NCBI GenBank assembly: GCA_964342695.1
Contig: CAYFFV010000005.1
Coordinates: 47,538 to 111,537, forward strand
Length of the DNA stretch: 64,000 nucleotides
DNA from: CAYFFV01 sp964342695
Lineage (GTDB): Bacteria > Acidobacteriota > Vicinamibacteria > Vicinamibacterales > UBA8438
Direction of reading: 5' to 3'
The notes below the pieces were generated by a model that saw nothing but the letters and a program-made list of their open reading frames with translations, had not been told where the DNA came from and did not search any database. The position numbers and the translations under genes are program-made. Position 1 is the first letter of the stretch, and the number at the start of each line of letters is the position of its first letter. Of this stretch, positions 24,862-33,522 are shown piece after piece.

Positions 24862-26766
24862 TTATTTCTTGTCGTCTTCAACTACCTCAGCATCGATGAC
24901 ATCCTCACCCTCATCGGATGCGGATGCGGTTTCAGATTCAGCTGAAGGCGCCTGTTCCCCTGCGGGTTGGGCCGTTTTGTAAAGCTCTTCCGCGGCTTTC
25001 TGCTGCACCGTATTTAACTGCTCTAAAGATTTATTGATGGACTCTATATCGCCACTTTCCAGAGATTTTTTTGTTTCATTTATAGCCTCTTGAATGCTCT
25101 TCTTCGCTTCATCACCGAGCTTGTCGCCAGAATCCTCGATCATCCGCTCAGCAGCGTAAATCAACTGATCAGCTCGATTTCTGGTCTCCACTTCCTCTTT
25201 ACGAGCCTTGTCATCCTCAGCATTTGTTTCCGCTTCTTGCATCATCCGATTAACTTCATCTTCGCTGAGACCACTAGACGAAGTAATAGTAATTTTTTGT
25301 TCCTTGCCAGTTCCCAAATCCTTCGCAGAAACGTTAACGATGCCGTTCGCGTCTATGTCAAAGGTGACTTCAATTTGCGGAACTCCACGTGGCGCAGCCG
25401 GAATACCGACAAGGTGAAACTTCCCAAGCGTCCGATTGTCTCTTGCCATCGGGCGCTCCCCCTGTAACACGTGTACTTCAACGCTAGTTTGACTATCGGC
25501 CGCCGTAGAAAAGACCTCACTCTTCTTAGTTGGAATAGTCGTATTACGTGTCAAGAGTGTCGTCATGACCCCACCAAGGGTTTCAATACCCAGCGATAAC
25601 GGCGTCACATCTAAAAGAAGGAGATCTTTAACCTCGCCAGACAGTACTCCTGCCTGCACTGCTGCCCCAACTGACACAACCTCATCAGGATTAACCCCCT
25701 TATGAGGCTCCCTACCAAAAAGTTCCTGAACAATCTCCTGAACTTTTGGAACTCGTGTAGAACCACCCACAAGCACCACTTCATCAATCTTGGAAGCATC
25801 AAGGCCAGCGTCAGACAATGCCTGCTTCACCGGTCCGACAGTCCTTTGCAACAAATCTTCGACGAGCTGTTCAAATTTTGCTCTAGTAAGGGTCTTTTGT
25901 AGATGCTTTGGTCCACTTGCATCCGCAGTAATAAATGGAAGATTTATCTCCGTCTCCATAACCGTTGACAATTCCATCTTAGCTTTTTCAGAAGCCTCTT
26001 TTAGACGCTGCAATGCCATACGATCTTTGCCAAGATCTATACCTTCATCGTTCTTAAACTCCCCAACAATCCAGTCGATAATTCTTTGATCTAAATTATC
26101 TCCACCAAGATGGGTGTCACCGTTCGTTGCTTTAACCTCCACAACGCCTTCACCGACCTCGAGAATGGAAATATCGAATGTTCCGCCACCAAAATCGAAC
26201 ACTGCAATGGTTTCATCTTTTTTCTTATCAAGACCATAGGCTAATGCCGCTGCGGTAGGCTCGTTTACTATCCTCATGACCTCAAGTCCGGCAATCTGAC
26301 CTGCATCCTTCGTCGCTTGCCGCTGCGCATCATTAAAATATGCCGGGACCGTTATCACTGCTTTTTCAACAGATTGCCCCAAATATTCTTCTGCTGATTG
26401 TTTAAGTTTCTGTAAAACCATGGCAGAAATTTGCGGGGGTGAATAATCTTTGCCAATAGCTTCAACTTGGGCTGCGCCATTAGCCGCCTTACTTACAACG
26501 TAAGGCACCATTTTCATCTCTTCACTAACTTCATCATATCTACGACCAGTAAACCTCTTAATTGAAAAAACAGTGTTTTCAGGATTTGTCACTGCCTGTC
26601 TCTTTGCAACCTGCCCAACGAGTCTCTCGTCATTCTTAGTGAATGCAACCACTGAAGGAGTCAACCTCCCTCCTTCAGGATTTGTAATAACAGCAGGTTC
26701 ATTGCCTTCCATAACCGCCACAACAGAATTTGTAGTTCCTAAATCAATACCAATAATCTTGCTCAT
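24862..26766 (-). CDS. dnaK: Molecular chaperone DnaK (Hsp70)
   Basis: 634 residues from the ATG of MSKIIGIDLGTTNSVV at 26766, with a GGGGAAAAAAG purine run just before it; a TTG 21 bases earlier is unlikely. All Hsp70 blocks are present: phosphate-1 IGIDLGTTNS, VPAYFNDAQRQATKDAG, phosphate-2 FDFGGGTFDISIL, and the adenosine motif VLVGGSTRVPKVQE. The substrate-binding domain follows, and the end is acidic (DEGEDVIDAEVVEDDKK). It heads the dnaK-dnaJ-hspR operon. A good sigma-70 type promoter lies 88-116 bases upstream, suggesting repressor control by HspR rather than a sigma-32-like promoter. Confidence 0.98.
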   Translation of the reverse strand: MSKIIGIDLGTTNSVVAVMEGNEPAVITNPEGGRLTPSVVAFTKNDERLVGQVAKRQAVTNPENTVFSIKRFTGRRYDEVSEEMKMVPYVVSKAANGAAQVEAIGKDYSPPQISAMVLQKLKQSAEEYLGQSVEKAVITVPAYFNDAQRQATKDAGQIAGLEVMRIVNEPTAAALAYGLDKKKDETIAVFDFGGGTFDISILEVGEGVVEVKATNGDTHLGGDNLDQRIIDWIVGEFKNDEGIDLGKDRMALQRLKEASEKAKMELSTVMETEINLPFITADASGPKHLQKTLTRAKFEQLVEDLLQRTVGPVKQALSDAGLDASKIDEVVLVGGSTRVPKVQEIVQELFGREPHKGVNPDEVVSVGAAVQAGVLSGEVKDLLLLDVTPLSLGIETLGGVMTTLLTRNTTIPTKKSEVFSTAADSQTSVEVHVLQGERPMARDNRTLGKFHLVGIPAAPRGVPQIEVTFDIDANGIVNVSAKDLGTGKEQKITITSSSGLSEDEVNRMMQEAETNAEDDKARKEEVETRNRADQLIYAAERMIEDSGDKLGDEAKKSIQEAINETKKSLESGDIESINKSLEQLNTVQQKAAEELYKTAQPAGEQAPSAESETASASDEGEDVIDAEVVEDDKK

Positions 26767-26853
26767 CTTTTTTCCCCAATACACCAAAACCTAAGTTTAG
26801 ACCCCACTATGGGGACCAACGCACTGTAAAATTTAAATATCTACATAAATAAA

Positions 26854-26882
26854 ATTATAAAATCTTAGCATGGCATTGTAAA
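26854..26882 (-). promoter_or_regulatory. Promoter of the dnaK operon
   Basis: On the minus strand there is a TTTACA -35 (26877-26882) and a TATAAT -10 (26854-26859) with exactly 17 bases between. The -10 is a perfect match. Transcription should start near 26847, leaving an untranslated leader of about 80 bases. The leader carries a CCCC-ATAGT-GGGG inverted repeat (near 26801-26813). No CIRCE or HAIR palindrome overlaps it. Confidence 0.7.
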
Positions 26883-26889
26883 GTATTAT

Positions 26890-26918
26890 TTACTGTTTTT
26901 ACTGATCATTCTTACTAT
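26890..26918 (+). promoter_or_regulatory. Possible promoter for the PBP1A gene
   Basis: TTACTG (26890-26895) and TACTAT (26913-26918) with a 17-base spacer lie divergent to the dnaK promoter. Each hexamer matches the sigma-70 consensus only partly, so this is a weak call. It is the best pair visible before the PBP1A gene. Confidence 0.3.
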
Positions 26919-26976
26919 TAAGCAAACTTGATATTTTTATTCCGGTAAAATCTGAATCTACTAGGAGATATTTAAA

Positions 26977-29265
26977 CTGACTGAAAAGAGTAAACCTTAC
27001 TCAAAAGCCATAATAAGTGGCCTGTTTCTCATAGCGTGCACCCTCGGCTTAATCAGCGGTGCGCTATTTGCATATTCTCCAGATTTAGAAATCATTTCTG
27101 AACTCGACAGCTACACCCCAGGCACAATTACAAGAATCCACGCTAAAGGCGGTGAGTTAATTGGGGAATTCGCGACAGAAAGACGGGTAATTATTGAATA
27201 CGATGAGATTCCAGAAGTTCTTAGACATGCAATCATTGCAGCAGAGGACGGCAACTTCTTCGACCATGTCGGTTTTAATATCCCTCGAATTCTAGCGACC
27301 GTTGTGGATAATATTCTGTCTGGTGATTTGACCGCGGCAGGTGCGAGCACCCTCACCATGCAATTAGCCAGAAACGTTACATTGGGTGGAGAGCAATTAG
27401 GTCTCGAAAAAACGTGGCAACGAAAACTGCGCGAGGCTTACTATACATTCCACATTGAAAAACGCTATACCAAACGAGAAATCTTTACACTTTATTGCAA
27501 CCAAATGTGGCTAGGAACTGCCACTCATGCCGCAAACGGAGTCGAAGCTGCCTCCCGTCTTTATTTTGGAAAATCCGCTAAACAACTAACACTTGAGGAA
27601 GCTGCCCTAATAGCAGGAATCATCCAATCCCCAGCAAGGCAAAGCCCTCTTGTGAATATCGACCTTGCTCGTTCTCGTCGAAACTATGCTCTACAAAGAA
27701 TGGCAACCGAAGGATTCATCACGGAAAAAGAAGCCAACGTTGCAAAGGAGCTTCCAATTCGACTCGCTCAGCGTGAACAACGTAGCAATTCGGTAGCACC
27801 ATACTTTATTGAAGAAATCCGCCAACACTTAGAGAAAGAATACGGCGCAAAGCGTTTATACGAAGACGGGTTAGTCGTGCACACGACCCTAGATGCAGCA
27901 CTCCAAAAAGCCGCAAATAAAGCTGTTTCCGAAGGCCTTCGTCGAGTTGACAAACGGCATGGTTTCCGCCCTATATCGAATAACGTTCTAGCAGATACTG
28001 AAAACCTCGACGCGTTCACACACAGTCGGTGGAATCTTCCAATGAAAATTGACGACGTCGTCCCTGCTGTTGTGACCGATGTGTCGGACAATACAATCTC
28101 GGTAAGATTCGGAAATCACCAAACTGTAATTGAGCCTGAAGGGTTCAAGTGGACTCGGCGCCCTGCAGAACAGCTTGTTTCCATTGGCGATTTAATCGAG
28201 GCGCGCATTACTTACCTCAACCCAGAATCCAAGCAGATCCAAGTCACACTCGATCAAGAACCCACTATAGAAGGCGCACTAATTGCTTTAGACAACCAGA
28301 CAGGCCAAATAATATCTATGGTCGGAGGTTACAGCTACGAAAGAAGTAAATTTAATCGGGCTACCCAAGCGAAGCGACAGCTCGGCTCTCTGTTCAAAGG
28401 CGTACTCTATGCTGCCGCAATCGACCAAGGATATACGACAACCTCCTTATTGGAAGATAATCCAATCAGTTACGAAGTAGGAGTTGAACAGGATCTATAT
28501 GAACCCGAGAACTACGACAAAAAATATGAAGGGGCAGTTACTCTTCGACGGGCACTCGAAAAATCTCGCAACGTTCCATCTGTGTGGCTCATGAATGAAA
28601 TCGGACCACAAATCGTTGTAGATTTTGCGAGAAATCTTGGATTCACCTCTCCGATACCACCGTTCCTCTCGGTTGCACTGGGGTCAAATGAAGCGTCATT
28701 AACTGAAGTTACCAGCGCATACTCGGTTTTCCCAAATCGAGGAATCAGGATGCTGCCCTATCAAATTGAACAAATTAGAGACCGCGAAGGAAAATTACTT
28801 GAAGAAGGTAGACCCACTCCTCAAGATGCAATACGGCCAGATACTGCGTACATTATGGTCTCACTAATGCGAGGTGTCGTTCAACGGGGAACAGGGCGAG
28901 GAGCACTGCGCTTAGAGTGGCCGGTAGGCGGAAAAACCGGAACAATGGACGATTATACCGATGCTTGGTTCGTAGGCTTCGATCCAGAAATAACGGTTGG
29001 AGTTTGGGTTGGCAATGACGAAAAAATCTCTCTCGGCGAAAACGAGGAAGGCGCAGCCGTCGCACTTCCTATTTGGCGGGAATTTATGCAAGCATACATC
29101 GCCAAGCGTGAAGGACGAGCCCCTGAAGGCTTCTTGCCTCCACCTAACATTATTTTAAAAGCCGTTGATGAAATAACTGGAGAGCTAGCGGAACCTTGGG
29201 CAGATGGTGCAATTCAAGAAACATTTATTGCAGGAACGGCACCGGGAACAACATTTCGTCAATAA
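26977..29265 (+). CDS. mrcA: Bifunctional penicillin-binding protein 1A, apparent CTG start
   Basis: About 762 residues. A cytoplasmic tail (TEKSKPYSK) is followed by a membrane anchor (AIISGLFLIACTLGLISGAL). The GT51 glycosyltransferase shows AAEDGNFFDHVGFN and GASTLTMQLARN, and the transpeptidase domain shows the SxxK-type region QLGSLFKG, SRNVPS and KTGT in VGGKTGTMDD. It polymerises and cross-links peptidoglycan at the inner membrane. No ATG, GTG or TTG occurs in frame before 27304, and starting there would remove the anchor and the first glycosyltransferase motif. The frame is open from a stop at 26962, and AGGAGA lies eight bases before a CTG at 26977, so CTG initiation is the best reading. 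A sequence error cannot be excluded. Confidence 0.85.
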   Translation: MTEKSKPYSKAIISGLFLIACTLGLISGALFAYSPDLEIISELDSYTPGTITRIHAKGGELIGEFATERRVIIEYDEIPEVLRHAIIAAEDGNFFDHVGFNIPRILATVVDNILSGDLTAAGASTLTMQLARNVTLGGEQLGLEKTWQRKLREAYYTFHIEKRYTKREIFTLYCNQMWLGTATHAANGVEAASRLYFGKSAKQLTLEEAALIAGIIQSPARQSPLVNIDLARSRRNYALQRMATEGFITEKEANVAKELPIRLAQREQRSNSVAPYFIEEIRQHLEKEYGAKRLYEDGLVVHTTLDAALQKAANKAVSEGLRRVDKRHGFRPISNNVLADTENLDAFTHSRWNLPMKIDDVVPAVVTDVSDNTISVRFGNHQTVIEPEGFKWTRRPAEQLVSIGDLIEARITYLNPESKQIQVTLDQEPTIEGALIALDNQTGQIISMVGGYSYERSKFNRATQAKRQLGSLFKGVLYAAAIDQGYTTTSLLEDNPISYEVGVEQDLYEPENYDKKYEGAVTLRRALEKSRNVPSVWLMNEIGPQIVVDFARNLGFTSPIPPFLSVALGSNEASLTEVTSAYSVFPNRGIRMLPYQIEQIRDREGKLLEEGRPTPQDAIRPDTAYIMVSLMRGVVQRGTGRGALRLEWPVGGKTGTMDDYTDAWFVGFDPEITVGVWVGNDEKISLGENEEGAAVALPIWREFMQAYIAKREGRAPEGFLPPPNIILKAVDEITGELAEPWADGAIQETFIAGTAPGTTFRQ

Positions 29266-29284
29266 AATCGAAAAACATGAAGTT

Positions 29285-30413
29285 CTAGATCTTTTTATCA
29301 GTAAAAACAAGATCGCTGGTTTTCTGCATCAGAAAACCTTTAATAAAGTTATCGATATCACCGTCTAGCACTCTCGCCACATTACCAACCTCGATCTTTG
29401 TTCTGTGATCTTTGACCATCTGGTAAGGATGCATGACATAGCTTCGAATTTGGTTGCCAAAAGCAATATCTTTCTTTTCACCGCCAATCTGCTCAAGACG
29501 ATTCTGTTGCTCTTGACGTTTAAGATCAAAAAGACGAGAACGGAGAACTTTCATCGCGGCATCACGATTACGATGTTGCGATCTCTCATTCTGACAGGAC
29601 ACCACTATGCCGGTTGGAAAATGGGTGATCCGAACCGCCGAATCAGTAACATTAACGTGCTGTCCCCCAGCCCCACTTGATCGATATGTATCGATCCGAA
29701 GATCTTTATCCTCAATCTCAACGTCAACATCATCAGGAAGCTCAGGCCACACAAACACTGAGGCAAACGACGTATGTCGGCGTGAGGCCTGATCATATGG
29801 CGAAATCCTAACCAGCCTGTGAACCCCGGCCTCAGCAAGCAACAGCCCATAAGCATAATCACCTGTAACAGTAATAGTTGCGCTCTTAATCCCAGCTTCT
29901 TCTCCGGGTTGAAAATCAATAACCTCGCTTGAAAAGCGACGACGCTCAGCCCATCGTAAATAGGTGCGGATAAGCATTTCTGCCCAGTCCTGAGATTCTG
30001 TTCCTCCTGCCCCTGGGTGAACTGTAAGAATACCGTTGCAGTAGTCATGTTCCCCACCCAGCATTTTCTTGATTTCAGCCGCTTCAATTTCAGTCTCTAG
30101 ATCACTTAGTGCAACAGTCAAATCTCCAATAACACTCTCGCCTTGATCAACCCATTCCATTAAAACATCAAGATCTTCACTTTTGTGCTTGAGGGATTCA
30201 GATAAGTCGTGATCTTCCTGTAACCGTCTACGGCGACGGAGAACCTCCTGTGCGGCATCTGTATCCTTCCAGAAATCAGGTTGAGATGCCCGCTGTTCTA
30301 AACGTGCTATCTCATCAACAAGACTGACCGAGTCAAAGATAACTCCGCAAATCTGAGGCTCTCTTAATAAGTTTTTGATAACGCTTTACTAATTCTTCAC
30401 GTTCAATATCCAC
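29285..30413 (-). CDS. prfB: Peptide chain release factor 2, with programmed +1 frameshift
   Basis: The reading frame begins at GTG (30411-30413, GGAG seven bases upstream). It runs 26 codons, ending ASDLRSYL, then meets an in-frame TGA at 30333-30335. The site is CTT TGA C preceded by GGAG-TTAT, matching the E. coli prfB autoregulatory frameshift (there AGGGGG-TAT-CTT TGA C). Slipping +1 joins it to the downstream frame, giving about 375 residues in total. RF2 recognises UGA and UAA; the GGQ motif is in SGAGGQHVNV. The anticodon-like tripeptide is SPY (RISPYDQ) instead of the usual SPF. Scarce RF2 lets the ribosome pause at TGA and shift, so the protein regulates itself. Confidence 0.93.
30329..30346 (-). 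promoter_or_regulatory. prfB recoding site (CTT TGA C with upstream SD-like GGAG)
   Basis: The slippery Leu codon CTT (30336-30338) is followed by TGA (30333-30335) and C (30332). GGAG lies four bases before CTT and pairs with 16S rRNA to push the ribosome forward in known prfB genes. The frame before encodes a DLRSYL-type end as in E. coli, and the frame after continues into RF2 without interruption. Confidence 0.9.
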
Positions 30414-30434
30414 AAACCCTCTCCGTTCCGTACT

Positions 30435-31991
30435 TCAGGATTTTAATTTCCTAAAAAAACTTGTCTTGAACCCGCAGATTGCTAACAGACAACCACTAAT
30501 AATGACACACATATATTCGAATAAATTCCCGATACGACTGTATATTGTACGTGCTTCGAGTAGTCTCACATCAGTCGTGAGAACCTGCCTCTCAAATAGT
30601 GCCGTCTGTTCCAGCACTCGCCCGTAAGGATCGATAACGCCACTAATACCAGTATTCGCTGAACGCACAAGAAAACGACCGAGTTCAATTGATCTCATGG
30701 TCGCTTGCTGAAAGTGTTGAAAAGGAGCTGCACTATTCCCATACCATGCGTCATTAGTTATCGTTGTTAGCAACTGACTGCCACCTTCAACCGATCCCCT
30801 CAATAAATCAGGATAAATAACCTCGTAACATATCGCTGTGCTAACAGCCCGCTTGCCCATCATTAAAACTTGTGCCCCAGGACCGGCGGAAAAATCAGAA
30901 ACTGTTTCAACCAATGGCGACACAAAAAACAGTGCACTTCGAAACGGAACATACTCACCAAAAGGTACGAGATGGTGTTTGCGATATATCCCTTCTGTGT
31001 CACCTCTAGAACCCACCATTACCGCAGAATTGTAGTAGTGCACCCGATCCTGCTGAGAAGCGACTTCGGTTGTTCCCAGTAGTATATGGACATCGTGCTC
31101 TTGAGTCAGTTCTCTTACTGGTGCAGCTAGGCTTGGATTTTGTTCAAAGGAAAATGGAGTCGCAGCCTCTGGCCAAATTATTAATTCCGCTCCATCAGCA
31201 ATTGATTGACGCGTTAAATCAAGATAAGCCTTATAGATATCATCACTTAGCGCTGGATTCCATTTATCATGTTGATCTATGTTGGCTTGAACTGCAGCAA
31301 CACGCAATGGAGTACCTGCCTTTAGAAGACCTCCGTCACTTAACCGTGACATGCCATAAGCAACTGTGGCCAAAAGGATACCTACTGTGGCAACAATACC
31401 AAGCACTCTACGAGCATCTTTAACAAAAATTGAGAAAGCAATCGTCGAATTAACGAGAACTATTAATCCCGAAAGTCCCATTACCCCGAAAATACTCGCA
31501 AGTTGAGCCACGGGAAGTACTCCCGTTTGGCTGTACCCGAGTAGCTCCCAAGGAAAGCCACCAAAAATGTACAACCTCCCAACCTCACTGCTGACCCAAA
31601 GAGCAGGAGCAAAGAAAAGTCCGACAATACCAATACGACTGTGTAACATAAATATACCAGCAGCAAAAAACGCAGGAAAAAAACTGAGATAAATAACAAG
31701 CAAAATATAAACGGACGCTGAAATACCATCTGACAGCCCGCCATATTCATTAGTTACTTGGGGAATCCAATTAATGACAATACCAAAGTAGAAAATCCCG
31801 CTAACCAAACCGAGCCAAAACGCATCTAACACGTTCCGCGTCCGAATCAGTGCAACCAACAGTGGAACAAGTGAAATCCACGCTAGAAGAGAATGACCAT
31901 GTCGAGGGAAACTAAGTGCGAGAACGCAACCTGATACAAAAGCTAGAATTATATTAGACGAACGTGAAGTCAACACTATTGAGTGATCCAA
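30435..31991 (-). CDS. lnt: Apolipoprotein N-acyltransferase Lnt
   Basis: 518 residues. About six to seven membrane helices lie at the N-terminus (residues 10-200). A periplasmic nitrilase-like domain carries the Glu-Lys-Cys triad: Glu in IIWPEAATPF, Lys in GIYRKHHLVPFGEY, and Cys in AICYEVIYPDL. A final helix follows. Lnt adds the third acyl chain to the N-terminal cysteine of lipoproteins. The start is uncertain: TTG at 31991, which overlaps the SPOR gene by 16 bases, or GTG at 31976, which shares one base with its stop. With LolCD it completes the lipoprotein maturation and export route in this window. It is 21 bases upstream of prfB. Confidence 0.94.
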   Translation of the reverse strand: MDHSIVLTSRSSNIILAFVSGCVLALSFPRHGHSLLAWISLVPLLVALIRTRNVLDAFWLGLVSGIFYFGIVINWIPQVTNEYGGLSDGISASVYILLVIYLSFFPAFFAAGIFMLHSRIGIVGLFFAPALWVSSEVGRLYIFGGFPWELLGYSQTGVLPVAQLASIFGVMGLSGLIVLVNSTIAFSIFVKDARRVLGIVATVGILLATVAYGMSRLSDGGLLKAGTPLRVAAVQANIDQHDKWNPALSDDIYKAYLDLTRQSIADGAELIIWPEAATPFSFEQNPSLAAPVRELTQEHDVHILLGTTEVASQQDRVHYYNSAVMVGSRGDTEGIYRKHHLVPFGEYVPFRSALFFVSPLVETVSDFSAGPGAQVLMMGKRAVSTAICYEVIYPDLLRGSVEGGSQLLTTITNDAWYGNSAAPFQHFQQATMRSIELGRFLVRSANTGISGVIDPYGRVLEQTALFERQVLTTDVRLLEARTIYSRIGNLFEYMCVIISGCLLAICGFKTSFFRKLKS

Positions 31992-32695
31992 GGCTTGAAA
32001 TCTTCTTCGCGTTCCAAACGCTGCCGAATATGCTCAGCCTCTTGGTGCGCAACGTATTGACCTACACGAACTCGATAAACTGACACGGGCGCACCAGGCG
32101 AAGGCTCAAGAACATACGCGGGAAAGCCTTTAGCAATCAAATGACCAGCAACTTGTTCTGCTGCCTTTGGAGAACGTAAGGCCGCAACTTGAACAGTATA
32201 AGCAGCGCCTGAAACCGTAGTGATTCCTGCCGCATCACCTATGTCTCCATCCTCTGCAGCAGTACGACCCTCAACAATATTATCAACCGACTCTTTTTGA
32301 GAAAAATTTCTCAAAGAATCTCTAGCAAAAGATTGAGCGCCGTCGACATCGCTGCCCACTGGCGACTCAATGTCAGACGTCTGCAGCTCACCGGGAAGAG
32401 CTTCCTCAACTGGAGCACTACTCTGAAGTCTTTGTGGATACGTCAACTGATCTTCCGCTACAGCTATTGCAGAAGGTGCGCCATTTCTGGTTTCTATAAC
32501 AGGAGGAAGTAATTCTCCCTGAAACCCTGGATAAGAATCGGGCTGACCGGCACCGGCAGTTTCGGGACCCCCACGTCCGACAACAACTCCAAATAAAAAC
32601 ACGACAACTGCTACGGCCGTCGCGGCCATGAACAAAAAAACGACCTGCTTCGCAGTAGGTGTAATAGTCTTCGAGGTTTCAGAAGATTCCGTCAT
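31976..32695 (-). CDS. SPOR-domain inner membrane protein
   Basis: 239 residues. A cytoplasmic N-terminus, one membrane helix (VVFLFMAATAVAVVVFLFGVVVG, quoted here only as its position, residues 19-41), and a long low-complexity periplasmic linker are followed by a C-terminal SPOR domain, AYTVQVAALRSPKAAEQVAG to the end. SPOR domains bind denuded glycan strands at the division septum. The layout resembles FtsN and DedD, but similarity outside SPOR is not expected, so a specific name is not justified. The gene overlaps lnt and lies 46 bases downstream of the slipin gene. Confidence 0.85.
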   Translation of the reverse strand: MTESSETSKTITPTAKQVVFLFMAATAVAVVVFLFGVVVGRGGPETAGAGQPDSYPGFQGELLPPVIETRNGAPSAIAVAEDQLTYPQRLQSSAPVEEALPGELQTSDIESPVGSDVDGAQSFARDSLRNFSQKESVDNIVEGRTAAEDGDIGDAAGITTVSGAAYTVQVAALRSPKAAEQVAGHLIAKGFPAYVLEPSPGAPVSVYRVRVGQYVAHQEAEHIRQRLEREEDFKPWITQ

Positions 32696-32741
32696 TCTTT
32701 GATCTCAACCTATTCTGAACACTTACACCTCAACCTAACAT

Positions 32742-33497
32742 TTACGGTGTAGAGTCTTTCTTTGTAAAAAACTGAGTCAATAGGTCCATCGGTAAAGGAA
32801 AGACTAAGGTTGAATTCTTTTCACCAGCTATCTCAGTTGCAGTTTGAAGATATCTAAGTGTTACAGCTAATGGTTCTTGACTCATCGCATTCGCCGCTTT
32901 AGCCAACTTCTCAGATGCAATAAATTCACCCTCGGCGTGAATGATTTTAGCACGCTTCTCTCTCTCCGCTTCCGCTTGTCGAGCCATCGCTCGCTGCATA
33001 TCCGGAGGAAGATCGACATGCTTCACTTCAACAGAAGAAACTTTGACACCCCATGGATCCGTCTGCGTATCTAGGATTTCTTGGAGTTCTTTATTTAAGG
33101 ACTCCCGTTCGGACAATAAACCATCCATTTCGACTTGACCAAGCACGCTACGTAAGGTGGTCTGCGCCAATTGAGACGTGGCATAATGAAAATTCTCAAC
33201 CTCTACAATCGCTCTAAGAGGATCCATTACACGAAAATAGACGACCGCGTTAACCTTGACCGAAACATTATCTTTAGTAATGACATCTTGCGGAGGAACA
33301 TCCATAACGATCGTTCGAAGACTCACACGAACCATCCTGTCAAGAGGAGCAAAAACTAAAATAACACCAGGTCCTTTGGGCTGTGGTAATAATTTGCCTA
33401 GTCTAAAAATTACAGCTCTTTCATACTCGTTTAAAATCTTGATAGAACTTACAAGATAGAGCGCTACGACCAGAAAAAACAAAAACGTCGGCTCCAT
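32742..33497 (-). CDS. SPFH/stomatin-like protein (slipin)
   Basis: 251 residues. An N-terminal hydrophobic hairpin (FLFFLVVALYLVSSIKIL) is followed by the SPFH domain (EYERAVIFRLGKL, GPGVILVFAPLDRMVRVSLR, DVPPQDVITKDNVSVKVNAV), then a coiled coil (MARQAEAEREKRAKIIHAEG). GGAGG lies eight bases before the ATG. It is directly downstream of the nfeD gene (25-base gap), matching the stomatin-NfeD pair known from archaea and bacteria, in which the protease cleaves the slipin's C-terminus. It may organise membrane microdomains. The precise role is unknown. Confidence 0.9.
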   Translation of the reverse strand: MEPTFLFFLVVALYLVSSIKILNEYERAVIFRLGKLLPQPKGPGVILVFAPLDRMVRVSLRTIVMDVPPQDVITKDNVSVKVNAVVYFRVMDPLRAIVEVENFHYATSQLAQTTLRSVLGQVEMDGLLSERESLNKELQEILDTQTDPWGVKVSSVEVKHVDLPPDMQRAMARQAEAEREKRAKIIHAEGEFIASEKLAKAANAMSQEPLAVTLRYLQTATEIAGEKNSTLVFPLPMDLLTQFFTKKDSTP

Positions 33498-33522
33498 AGA
33501 ATCACCCTCCGAATTAAAATAT

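Noticed and set aside
26767..26976. CIRCE or HAIR heat-shock operator before dnaK
   Set aside because: Neither TTAGCACTC-N9-GAGTGCTAA nor CTTGAGT-N7-ACTCAAG is present. A short CCCC-ATAGT-GGGG repeat and a TTAAG-N4-CTTGA near-palindrome (26928-26941) exist but match neither consensus.
29285..30160. RF2 starting at the internal Met near 30160 (291 residues)
   Set aside because: This would cut off about 85 N-terminal residues that are encoded upstream through a conserved frameshift site.
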